From: Adiantum capillus-veneris
Taxonomy: Eukaryota > Streptophyta > Polypodiopsida > Polypodiales > Pteridaceae
Length of the DNA: 64,000 nt
Direction: 5' to 3'
Assembly (NCBI GenBank): GCA_014529385.2
Contig: CM043969.1
Location: 18,024,446-18,088,445 of the forward strand
Below, one piece after another: positions 46,225 through 56,120 of this stretch. The notes beneath the pieces were generated by a model. The model was not told where the DNA came from, made no database searches, and was given only the letters and a program-made list of their open reading frames with translations. Position 1 is the first letter of the stretch. The number at the start of each line of letters is the position of its first letter. Made by a program: the position numbers and the translations under genes.

Positions 46225-47607
46225 TCAAATTACACGCACAAAGGCTGCTACATGATCTCTTGGGTCTCTGTTTCCTGTGTATTTCTTGTTTACCCCTTTT
46301 TGCACTTGAGAAGGTCTAATTTTGCGATGGTCTACGAACCTCATCATTGGATCACCCTGTCCAAATCTATACACCTCCTCAGGCCTTTTGTAATAGGCTG
46401 GTTCCTCTCCCAACGGTGCTTCTAAGCCATAATTTCTAACAGTTCTCGCTGGAGGTTGTTCTTCTCTTCGAACTCGTTCGATGGGTGGTCCTCCAAGATT
46501 GGTAGACCCTTGTGTCTTTGGCTTACTCTCTGCTTGATACCTTGAATAGTGTGGTGGTTCTTGCAAATCCCTGAGCCCTCGTGCGGCTTGATAACCATCT
46601 CAGTTTCGGTCTGGTTCCATTGTTGCACTCTATCGAAGCCATGCCTGCAATGATGGCTGGTTTGCTGGTTGGTCTTGGTTGTTGAATGCTTGCTGTCTGG
46701 TGGAATGTGAGGTAGTGTCATACTCATCTGAAAATGGATTTGTTGACTTGCTTGGGGTGTGGGCGGCTCTTGGAATTTCCTCAGGGGCATATGCTGATGC
46801 TCCTGGACCTGTTGCTCTTTCTACTTCCTCTGGGAGAATACGTTGGTATTCTCGCCCGTATCTATCAACAAAAACTATGCCCTTCCCCGTAGCAGTTTCA
46901 TAAGAGAATAAGTAAAGAACCTTGTCTTTGCTTAGTTCGTTTACGTATGGTTCTTTGCTGCGAAAATAAGAGACAATACCCTCGCTCTCGTGTTTGTAGA
47001 TTCCCACATTCTCGTTATAAGTTGGAATCCTGATTGTTTTCTTATCGTACATAAAAATAGCTCCATGCCGATCAATGTTTGGTGGCGGCTCTTGAGTTTC
47101 TGAAACCGTTTTCCCTTTAGCCACGTTATCTCCATATCTATTGTAATCTTCGGGGTTGCTAACTATTAAATAGTGGTTCCCCTTTTCGTCTCGGAATCTA
47201 TCTCCATCATCATACACGCGGATTATCTCCAATCTTTGTGCTGGCCTTTCTTCGATACAAATGCACTTGCGGCCTCGATAGTCAGAATAGATTAGGGCTC
47301 CTCTTGAGTTTGTTCCCTCTAAGAAGATCACCGTAAGCCTGGAATCATTCAAAGGATTTTGGGAGGTGCTTCCTCCTCGCATAGGTCCATCATAGGTGAA
47401 ACCTCCTGGCTCTTGACTACCCATCATGAAGAAAGATTTGTCTGATGAAGTGTCAGTATCACTACCTTCCTCAATAATCGGTGCTAGCGGATCTAGCCTT
47501 GCCTGAGTTACACTCTCTTCGGTGGACACTAAGCTACCTTGGTCACCTGTCACCTTCTGGTCTCTAACAATGTATCTTCCTGATCTTAAATTCATCAAAA
47601 TTATCAA
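46225..47607 (-). pseudogene. Gypsy B gag N-terminal region
   Basis: The ORF 46630-47607 (325 codons) starts at 47607 or at the internal ATG giving MNLRSGRYIVRD. It has an acidic stretch (EEGSDTDTSSDKSFF) and a region rich in Tyr, Asp and Arg (for example IIRVYDDGDRFRDEKGNHYL) that I do not recognise from gypsy Gag proteins. A second segment (46225-46566) in the same phase continues to the capsid. Stops or frame breaks lie near 46570-46630. It follows the 1.8-kb leader. Confidence 0.7.
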
Positions 47608-49416
47608 TGCAATTTAACACAAATTCAACCACTCACCTGGCAGCGGGTTAGTTTCTGCACAACTTCTTGCTTTGTTGTTGAATATAGGTACCTGTACACA
47701 AGAGTTTTAATTTCGGCAATTGAATCAAATCATTTATCTGCTAGAGGTTATCTTAGTAATGATTGGTATAACTGGAGAGCTAATCTCAACCACTACTGTA
47801 TTTTATACACTGTTGATGTTCTGGATTAGGTTGCTAATCTGAAACAGTACTTCCTTCTCATGTTGGCCAATTTACGCGAAAAAGTCTGAATTCAGTCTTT
47901 GCTTTGTCAAATGGGCAACCAAGGTCCAAATTCACTTCTGAAAGAAGTTCTGGAACCCTTAAGTCAAATGGAACCTCACTGTCTAGGCCAGGTCAAATTT
48001 TCTCTACAGTCTGCCCCAATAGACATCCTACGCGTAGGATGTCTATTGTTGTATTTTGCCTGTATTTTTGCACTGTTGTTTTCCCTTGTTGTGCTGAGCT
48101 TACAGCTGCTTTTACTTTTTGATTTGGACTTCTATAAGCTGGTCAATGAGTCAGGAATCTGTTCCGACGGCCTGTTGATGGTATTGATCAGTCTAATCAA
48201 CTCCAAATTGGACCAAAATTGACTAGCATGCTTGCCTTAGGCTATATAACACCTTACAATGCTCTAAGTCAAATTCTGGCTTCATTTTCTTGCATTAGAC
48301 ATCCTACGCGTAGGATGTCTTTTTCATCAGAATGGCTTTAAACTCAAGGCTTAAGCTCCCCTTGAATTGCTAATCACCTTGGTATACTCAGATTTCAGTT
48401 TGGAGTCCCAAATCACTCAGAAGACATCCTACGCGTAGGATGTCTTTTTGGCATGTTTGACCCCAGATTTGTTCCACAGCTTCCCCTTGATGTCAGTATC
48501 CCAGTGGTATGCTTAGATTTTGATTTGGATGTCAAAAGTCCCAAACTTCAACTGTTTTTTCTTTTTGAGTCAAAAGTGCTAAAGTCCACTTTGAACCCAA
48601 TTTTCTTACCCAAATGAGGTGAAGCCCCTTTTAGTCACTCAATATATCATGCAAGACACACTCATGCAGCCATCTTATGGTTTTGGTCTCAAGTTAATGT
48701 TTTGGCACTATTTGGGTAGGATGTCTTGAAATTTCAGTCTATCTGGCCTTATCCTATCAAGATATGGCCAAATTTCCACTTTTCAGTTGAAATTAGGGTA
48801 AATCCTACCTTCTGAACACACTGGTCAACTCAAAATCCCAAAATTCCTCTCAGATTGGCCTGTAGACATCCTACGTGTAGGATGTCTCCTGGCTTAAAAT
48901 TAAAGTTTTTTTCTGACAGGAATGCACCTGATGCTCTGAAGACCTATCAGAAACACTCACAGTAACTTTTGGACTTCAATTAGGCTTTCAAACACACTTT
49001 TGCGTCTTTTTGCGTCTTTTACAAACTTGTAATGATTCTACCAAGCAAGTGTACATGCATGAAATGCTCTAGATCTGAATCATGATGTCCTACTTACTCT
49101 ACTCCTACCTATCATGAAGAAATGGTGATAATGGTGTTTTTGATTGCTCTTTGGCCTCTCCGGACTCTCAAGCTCTCCTCTCACCGCTTCTATCACCCAA
49201 CTCCTACTCTAGAACTCGACTATTACCTACAACGACCTAAGTCTACCACCTCTACCTAAGTCAAAGGATCAAGGCCAGACACATGCTTCCTATACTCCCT
49301 CTAAGACCTAGAGAGTCCTCCACCCTCTGATCCTATCTAAATGTAAGGCGAGACTCTTGGCAAGCCAAAAATCCCGATCCTCAAGGATTAGTCTCGGTCA
49401 CCTACCTAAGGTTTTC
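47608..49416. other. Gypsy B 5' leader
   Basis: 1.8 kb between the primer-binding site and gag, with no coding motif. It carries four palindromes and shares words with the pol/accessory spacer in the same orientation (for example gattttgatttggatgtcaaaa near 48515 against gatttgaatttggatgtcaaaa near 35346). The two non-coding regions therefore derive from a common repeat. Confidence 0.75.
48021..48887. repeat. Palindrome array, leader group (4 copies)
   Basis: Same 24-bp palindrome as in the spacer group. Copies: 48021-48044 (perfect, and the symmetry extends to 32 bp at 48017-48048), 48297-48320 (perfect), 48422-48445 (perfect) and 48864-48887 (one C to T in a CpG). Spacing is irregular here: 276, 125 and 442 bp. 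An unpaired half-site gtaggatgtct lies at 48716-48726. Confidence 0.97.
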
Positions 49417-49436
49417 GTCCCTGGCAACGACGCCAA
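49417..49436 (-). other. Gypsy B primer-binding site
   Basis: On the minus strand TTGGCGTCGTTGCCAGGGAC directly follows the 5' LTR. It resembles the TGGCGCCGTT-type sites that I associate with tRNA-Asp priming in Athila/Tat-like gypsy elements. The tRNA assignment is tentative; the position is firm. Confidence 0.7.
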
Positions 49437-50368
49437 TGTTGGACGGATACACCGCGACGGACGTCAGCACAACGAGAACTCACCTAACAAGTAATGTCAG
49501 CTAAGGACGAAGCTCGACCCGCAGGCACGTGGAAGCAAGCATAAGGTGTCAACCTACACTCGACCGACTCCTAACTAATTCCTACAGAGGTCCCTACCAA
49601 TTGTCTAAGTCACAGCCTTCAAGAGTGCAAAAGAGGATACTTCCTACAACGCTTGCTAGAGCCAAACACCCATCAAACACTTTCGAAACACCATAGAACT
49701 TGAAGGAGACCTTACTAATACCTATAGGCCGCTCTCCCTAAGGTCTATGAACCAAAATCACGACCCAAAACACCCAGTGCAGAAACACGTAGGATGTCTG
49801 GTCGAAATCTGCAGGTCTTCGTTTCCGAAATCTGAAGTGCCTAATGTGTAGCTCTACTCAATGTGAACGCGTGGATATGTTGCAATGCGAAATCAGATAA
49901 CGTATGCTCACCCAAACAACAGATGAAGCTCGTAGAAGGAGCTCCCAAAGCCGGACCGTACGCGCGCAATGTTGGTATCGGCTCGTAGCTCTAGTCGGGG
50001 GCAACACGCTGCACTTCTCCGCACTCGATTCCGACCACCGTAGCACACGTAGCGTCAAGACGAAGCTCACACTCTCTCTCACGTACACAGTACGCTCACT
50101 CATAGACTTAAAACTTGTTTAAAATGACAAAAGGTTTTTCATTAAGGTCAAAAATTGGTATATATACCTTACAACTTCTCAAACCCTAAAGTTCCAAAAT
50201 CAACCATCTACTCAATCTAACTATCAAAACTGGTATACAATCTGGAAACTTCTGTAAGTCCCAATATTTACAAGGTGAAAATTCGGGTTTTCCTCAATGA
50301 ATGAATAATTACAAAAATAATAGTCCGCCGAGTAGTTAGATGTCGTGGGGTGTGTCCAGCTTCTAACA
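49437..50368 (-). repeat. Gypsy B 5' LTR (right copy)
   Basis: 932 bp, same length as the left copy. A half palindrome cgtaggatgtct lies at 49788-49799 and the TATA box at 50159-50166. Confidence 0.96.
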
Positions 50369-50373
50369 CCTAC

Positions 50374-53300
50374 CTATTGTTACACACTCGCCATCGCCAA
50401 GCTCTGAGGTTTCTTCACTCTACAACCACAAACCTCCTCATCCCAAGAATCTGTTGATCACTATCTGTCCTTACCCAACACACCCGGCTACGGCTTTGAC
50501 TATCCAAGTAAGTCTTCTTCCTCTCCTGACTTGCCGTCCTCACAGTGCATGGGTAGAAGAAAAATGTTGGAGAAGATGCAGGATACCATAGATGAAACTT
50601 CGGCACTCGTTGCCTCTATTAAAGCTTCTCTACCACTTATTCCCCATAGCAAGATACAAAGGTATGTGTTCAATGAGCAGACCGAAGCACTACTACGACT
50701 ATGGGACTTGCATGTAGTGGTGCAAGCTACCAGAATAGACTTTGACACGGCTATAATCAAGCAGGTTCTTGATTCCTTCAATGCCAAGGATGGCAATGCT
50801 GTTGTCAATGGTATGAAAGTCACAGCAACTCCTGACAGTATTGCTTATGCTTTCAAAATGCCCAATGAGCCGAAGCCAACCATAGAAACTGCAGAACAGA
50901 TAAGTTTGACTCTCAAAGAAGATGAAGCAGCCAAGAAAAAACACAAGGCTAGTGCACAAGGGATTCAAGTAGCAGGTCCGGACGTCCCTACAGCTTACAG
51001 GTTTGTTGTTGAAGCTGTTAGCCTGAAAAACAACCCCACGTATGTGTCAAAAAAGTTGTTTGCTATGCTGCTTGCAAAAACATTAGATGCTACAGCCAAG
51101 ATCAACTTATGTCAGATCTTATCTCATAATGTGCTCCAGCAGACTGCCAAGTTGAAATCTCAGAACATTTTCACAGCTTGGTATGGCAATTTCTTTACTG
51201 GGAAACTTCTCCAGATGCTCATTATCAGGTACGGATGGCTTGGAGTCAGAAGCCCATCCTAGAGACTAACAATGTTGAGCTATCTTCAGATGAAGAAGCT
51301 CCGATCAATTAGTTGGCCCTAACTTGACAAAAGAGGAAGGCTACAACAGTGGAAACCAGTGGTTCAAAGAAACGGAGGCCTACGTTGGCCAAAAGCACTG
51401 CTTTGATAAAGCAACTAGAGAGTCGGGCTAAATCTTCCCTATTCGGAAAATTTTAGTAGGCCAAACTTCAGTAGAACAAACTCCAACACATACCAGTGCT
51501 GAGAAGGACCAACAAGAAGAGCAGATTGCAACAGACAGTAGCACTGGAAAGGGCCAGGCAGAAACGTCAAGTGTCGAACAAGCGGTACGCAAAGGCAAGG
51601 GAAAGGGTTCAGTTACCTGACAGTCCAACCAACAGAATTCCTTTTAGTGAATTGGCTTTATCCATAGCCAAGAAGGATAGACTGCAACAGATACAACAAA
51701 ATCCTCTCAAAGGCCGAATCATTTTGCAAACATCTAATTTGGCCCACTTACCATACATGGCTTCTGTTATGATTTATGAGCCGGTCCAATCTGACCGGGC
51801 CACAGTAGCTAATGGCTGCTCAATGCTTATCCAATCATCATGGAGCACCATTGTCAATGCTTTAGGACAATTGATGGACGCATCAACCTCCAATGAGCAG
51901 GTGGCTAAGCTAAAAGAAGAATTGGGAATCAGCCAGCAGCAGGTTCAAAAACTTCGGGGCAGTCACTTATCAAAAGACCCCTATATCACGTGCGTTCAAG
52001 AGGTAATTAATAATACCCCAATATACATACTATACTTACATTGTGAGCCTATTTAAAAAACCCCACCCCCCTCTGTATGTATACATTTTTATACATTTTG
52101 GTCTTTTAATAATCCTCTCCGGTTAACTCACGTGATAGCATACACATTCTAAACCGGGACTTCAGCAGGATGTAGTTGCACAAAGACTCAAGCATACTAT
52201 TGTTGGAAATCAGTCAGTAAGGACAATTAATGAGCTGCAGACAAAGTTATTGAGGGTTAAAATAGAAAATCGACAATTGAGGGAAGATAAGGCAGCAACC
52301 TTAAGAGATGCTGATAGATTTCAAAATTTGTTAAGAATGAAGCGAGTAGACTTCAAAGAACTGATGACAGCCCATAGTGCAGTAAAAGCATTTCTTACAA
52401 AAAGATATGTTTATAGTAATCTTGCTAATATTCTAAATCCAGAGGGCAACGTCACTCTAAATATGGACAATCTAAAGGCACTTATGGAGACCATGCAGAG
52501 TGATCTTCAAGACAAGCTCTCTGAATACAATACGGCATTAGCAAATCAAGCCATCATGGATTATATTGAAAAGCAAAATAATCCTGATGAGAATTTTGAG
52601 AAGGATGAGGAAGGGGAGGACAATCTGGCCGACAAACCTGATGATGAATATGACTTTCCTCCTTCTCCACCTTCAGGTTCTGGGGCTAGTGGATCAGCTG
52701 GGCTGCTACAGGGGGCAGTCAGCCTGACAAAGGCCAGCCAGACCAGCACAAAGAACAACAATCGGAGGACCAGCGATCCGATGATCAGCAGTCAGGCAGT
52801 GGACAGAAGGGCAACACTGAAGATACTCTAGTATACCAGTCATAGCACATTGCTAACAACAAAGGAAAAGCCAAAGTTGTGACTGAGTCACTAACGGGTG
52901 ATGAGCAACACTCATTACAGCTTATCACACTGAACAAGAGATTAAGACATCAACAAGCTTCTATTACTAGAATGTATTTGGAGGATGATACTCTGATCTT
53001 TGATCTGGAACGCTTTGAAAGGTTGTATGTTGGAGCGAGAGAAATGATTCAGCACTGGAAATCAGCTGCCTTCCATGATCAAGAAGTGTGCCAATTACCT
53101 GTGCATCCCAGCATAATCCAACTATTGGAAAGGGTACCTAAGTAGGATAGTCAATCCACACTAGCAGCGATAGTCCACTGTAGACCGACACTCTCTAGCT
53201 CTTGAACTAGAACCACTGCTTGGAAATAGGCCTACATACAGGTGTATGAAGGAAGTAAGAACTCAATTGAAAGAAGTTTTACTTCAGATGCAAATTTCTA

Positions 53301-54488
53301 GAGGAGTTTTGGACCAGAGGGTGCAGGCTATCAGTGAAGACCAATCTTTTAGCAGCAAAGAACCTCCAACTCAAATGATAATAGGAGAACAGGCAACTGC
53401 TCTCCGAAGACTCCTTCAGCTTGTCTGGGTTATTAGGAAGATGACGCAGCAGGAGAACCAAGCTGTTCTCAATTTTCTGGAGTTTGTGTTTGACTCTCCA
53501 GTTCTCCTGTATGCATTGCCTACTAAAGAAGTTGAACTACCCAGATTTTTCCCAACTTTGTATCCTCAGTATCCAGAACCAGTGGATAGGCTCACCTACT
53601 TCAGTATCACTAATGACCTCCAGGATTGGTATGAGCGAGCCACTGTGGAATGGAAAACCTAGCAAACACTGTCAATGACGCTCTCAAACTGGATATGTCA
53701 TGAAATTGCAAGGGAAAATGCAGAGGGTCAAACACTGTATGGGACAGTGGAAGATCCAGCTTCGTGGGTTGACAAAGATCACAAATCAGTTGCTTCAACT
53801 GACTGTGGAGTCTTCCAAGATCCCTGAAAAGGATATCACTGCTAAACCAGAAATGGGTCCCCAATACTGAGAAATGGCTGAGATTCTTTGAAGCTAGAAT
53901 CAAGACAAATGAGCCTCTTCCATAGGGATGGATCCACACAGCCTTGCATTGTCATAAATTGGCCGGAACCCGTTTGACAAAGGGAAAACACACTCTGTAT
54001 GATTCCAACACCAAAACCTACAATCCTCTCACGCCTTATAAATTTGAGATGACCATTGAAAGGCGGGATCAGCTTGAGTAGGAGGCCATTTACAGACTTA
54101 TCTAGAAGGACAATGCGGGCACTGGGACTTCTGAGGCACCAACACAAAAGAAGGGCAAGAGGAAGAGGGTTCAGTGGAAGGACACTGGGTAGTTCCATCT
54201 CAGAATCAGATGATGGATTTTCCCAGTGAGGCAATGGAATTTCTTTGGCTGGAGACCCTTGGAATTACAATTATATGGGTGTCAAGCACTCAACAAGCAT
54301 GAAGTATGGTATAAAGCTACCAATACCAAAAGGAGTATACCATGAGGAACATCAGCCAAATCAACAACCAAAAGGGTTTAGGGTGTTTAGGGTTTCGACC
54401 AACCAGAACACCAGATGGTTTCCTCAACACCAAACCAGAATCAGGCGGTGGATTTTTTTTTGAAAATTTCGGAGTTATACCAAAATTC
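50374..54488 (+). pseudogene. Gypsy A accessory ORF, with a probable intron
   Basis: The ATG at 50549 lies three bases after a splice-acceptor-like cctcacag (50544-50545). The N-terminal globular part runs to about 51230 (WDLHVVVQATRIDFDTAIIK, MKVTATPDSIAYAFKMPNEP). It is followed by a bipartite basic motif KRKATTVETSGSKKRRP at 51331-51381, a Gln/Ser-rich stretch and coiled coil. An intron-like segment (52003-52168, gtaatt...ttcagcag, with branch-like ctaaac at 52149) joins ITCVQE to DVVAQRLKHTIVG in phase. More coiled coil, an acidic and Pro-rich region (DDEYDFPPSPPSGSG) and further polar segments extend to about 54460. Frame shifts near 51230, 51600 and 52800 and later stops show decay. No signal peptide, membrane segment or known enzyme motif. 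Same plan as the accessory ORF of Gypsy B; function unknown. Confidence 0.68.
52003..52168 (+). other. Probable spliceosomal intron in accessory ORF
   Basis: Begins GTAATT and ends TTCAGCAG. It is AT-rich with stops in all frames, and has a CTAAAC branch-like site about 16 bases before the acceptor. The flanking exons are in different genomic frames, and removing the 166 bp joins them in phase 0 without a stop. Confidence 0.6.
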
Positions 54489-54505
54489 AAGAAAGGAGGG
54501 AAGGA
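54489..54505 (+). other. Gypsy A polypurine tract
   Basis: AAGAAAGGAGGGAAGGA immediately before the TG of the 3' LTR. Confidence 0.88.
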
Positions 54506-55018
54506 TGTAGACCTAGCAGGCGGGAATTGTCCCTTAGAAGACAGGCCAACGGGAGGCAATCACACTGGCAGTAATTATTGTAGGCAGTTACTGCAATAAC
54601 TCCGGGGAGCTATAAATAGGACCCGCTACATTGTAATCAGTCTTCGTAGCTACTTGTTGTTCAGCTTTAGCTTTCTAAGCACTTTCGGGTTTACAAGTTC
54701 TCACTTCTAGTCTCACCCTGTAAACATTGCTTCTGTAATCATCTGAGTTTAAACCCATTATACATTGTATTGGTTGTCCTTGAGCTATTAATCTGAATTT
54801 GCAAATACTCTTTCCAATCTTTCAGTTATGTCTCTCGTCTCAGTATAGCATTCCAGTTCAGCTATCTATTTCAGTCCATTCAGGTACTCTATTCCAATTT
54901 CACTAACTGAACTGACGACATAACCAGTACCTCTAAATTCTAACACCGGACGACATAACCAGTACCTCTAAATTCTAACACTGGAATCAGCTGTCTGAAG
55001 AGATCAACTCCAATTCCA
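54506..55018 (+). repeat. Gypsy A 3' LTR
   Basis: 513 bp, about 8% different from the 5' LTR. It lacks about 13 bp near its start and carries an extra tandem copy of a 35-bp segment (gacgacataaccagtacctc...ttctaac, within about 54915-54985). TATA box at 54611-54619. Confidence 0.92.
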
Positions 55019-55023
55019 GGCAC

Positions 55024-56120
55024 ATATGCATAAATTGCTTTCAAGCTCAGAGGCTCAGAGGAGGGTGACAACAACGAGGAGCACCCCCTCAATCAACATA
55101 TATTCGAGCCAAAGATTGATGATATGATTAACACAAACATGGACTCAGCGAGGCTTGCCTATGATGACAAGAAATGTGAGACCAACAAACAGTTGTATGA
55201 GGGAGCTACAATGTCTAGATTGAAGAGGCTCTTGGTCCTTCTCAATATGCAAGCAAAGTTTTGATGGAGTGAGAGTAACATCACAAACTTTCAAATGAAT
55301 CTTTAAGCTGAGTTAACACCAATTATGCAATGACCATTTGTGGAAGCTATGTTATTTCTTTTTTGTGCATAGGTTGCTTAAGGAGCACATATTGTTAGTA
55401 AGTAATGCAATGTCAGGCTCTATTAATGATGCAAGAAAGGTTCTATGACCATTGAGAATGGATTATAATTCCATTTGTGCTTACCCTAATGATTGAATTC
55501 TGTTTAGAGGGGAGTATACAAACATGGAGATATTTATGGTGTGAAGCACATAGATATACAAGAGATATTCAAGGACAAAAAGTGCCACAAAAAAATGTTT
55601 TAGCACCTTCTGCTTGTATGAAGGTAATTGAGAACATCTTCCAGAGAACTATGAGCTACAAGAGGGTTCATGGGAAAGGAGTTGTTTATGATGTCCACTT
55701 GAGAGTGGTTGCAGCAAAAGGAGAGGTATGATGAGTCCTTTCCTGAGGGATGAATAGGTTCTCAATGTGTTTTGATTTTCCCTACTGGACAAGATTCAAA
55801 ATCAACCACCTGTTGGATCTAATGCATGTACTCAAGAATGTGGGAAGCTTATTGTGGAACCATCTCATTCAAAATAAGGATACGCTTGGTGCTAGATATT
55901 GACCATATGGAGTGTTATTGGCTGCAAACAACTACCGATGGGTCAAAAAATATACCCAAAGTTCCTTGGATTTTGACTACCATCTAAGAACGCAAGGTGA
56001 AAGAGATTATATGGTCTATGCAAATACCCACAAGTGTAATGCACTCACTTAAAATAACGTTCATGAAGGAAGGAAAGCTCTCTAGTCTAAGCTCACACAA
56101 TTGGCATAAGATGTGTAGAC
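55024..56120 (+). pseudogene. Right part of split CACTA (TNP2-type) transposase
   Basis: Across shifting frames the order of a TNP2-type transposase can be followed. First TYEESK-like sequence is replaced by ATMSRLKRLLVLLNMQAKF (near 55205). Then come YKRVHGKG preceded by TRDIQGQKVPQKNVLAP (55555-55690), and FDFPYWTRFKINHLLDLMHV, then LKNVGSLLWNHLIQNKDTLG (55772-55890). A tail with STVMHSLK/FMKEGKLS-like sequence and SLSSHNWHKM ends near 56110. CACTA transposases cut and paste DNA in the nucleus. Many stops; no terminal inverted repeat found. It adjoins the target duplication of Gypsy A at 55019. Confidence 0.7.

Larger units (their letters stand above)
31428..50368 (-). mobile_element. Gypsy B: 18.9-kb Ty3/gypsy element, minus strand
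   Basis: The LTRs are exactly 932 bp each (31428-32359 and 49437-50368), start TG and end CA, and are flanked by CCTAC (31423-31427 and 50369-50373). They differ at about 25 positions, mostly transitions. Order on the minus strand: PBS, 1.8-kb leader, gag, protease, RT, RNase H, integrase with two zinc modules, a second retropepsin-like domain, a 2.8-kb non-coding spacer, an accessory ORF, polypurine tract. The leader and spacer carry the palindrome repeats. Several in-frame stops interrupt gag, pol and the accessory ORF. Confidence 0.96.
20587..55018 (+). mobile_element. Gypsy A: Ty3/gypsy element with two nested insertions
   Basis: Bounded by direct LTRs (20587-21076 and 54506-55018) that start TG and end CA, and flanked by the 5-bp target duplication GGCAC (20582-20586 and 55019-55023). 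The order on the plus strand is LTR, gag with three zinc knuckles, reverse transcriptase, RNase H, integrase, a long accessory ORF, polypurine tract and LTR. Copia B (24404-29680) and Gypsy B (31428-50368) are inserted in it. Without them the element is about 10.2 kb. The LTRs differ by roughly 8% by eye, making it the oldest of the three resolved elements. No protease domain was found, and gag and pol carry frameshifts and stops. Confidence 0.93.

Noticed and set aside
41531-47607. Reading Gypsy B gag-pol as several separate host genes
   Set aside because: The segments share frames and follow the retroelement domain order between two matching LTRs.
50374-54488. Calling the accessory ORF an envelope gene
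   Set aside because: The position fits, but no signal peptide, transmembrane segment or cleavage site is visible. The features are basic motifs and coiled coil.
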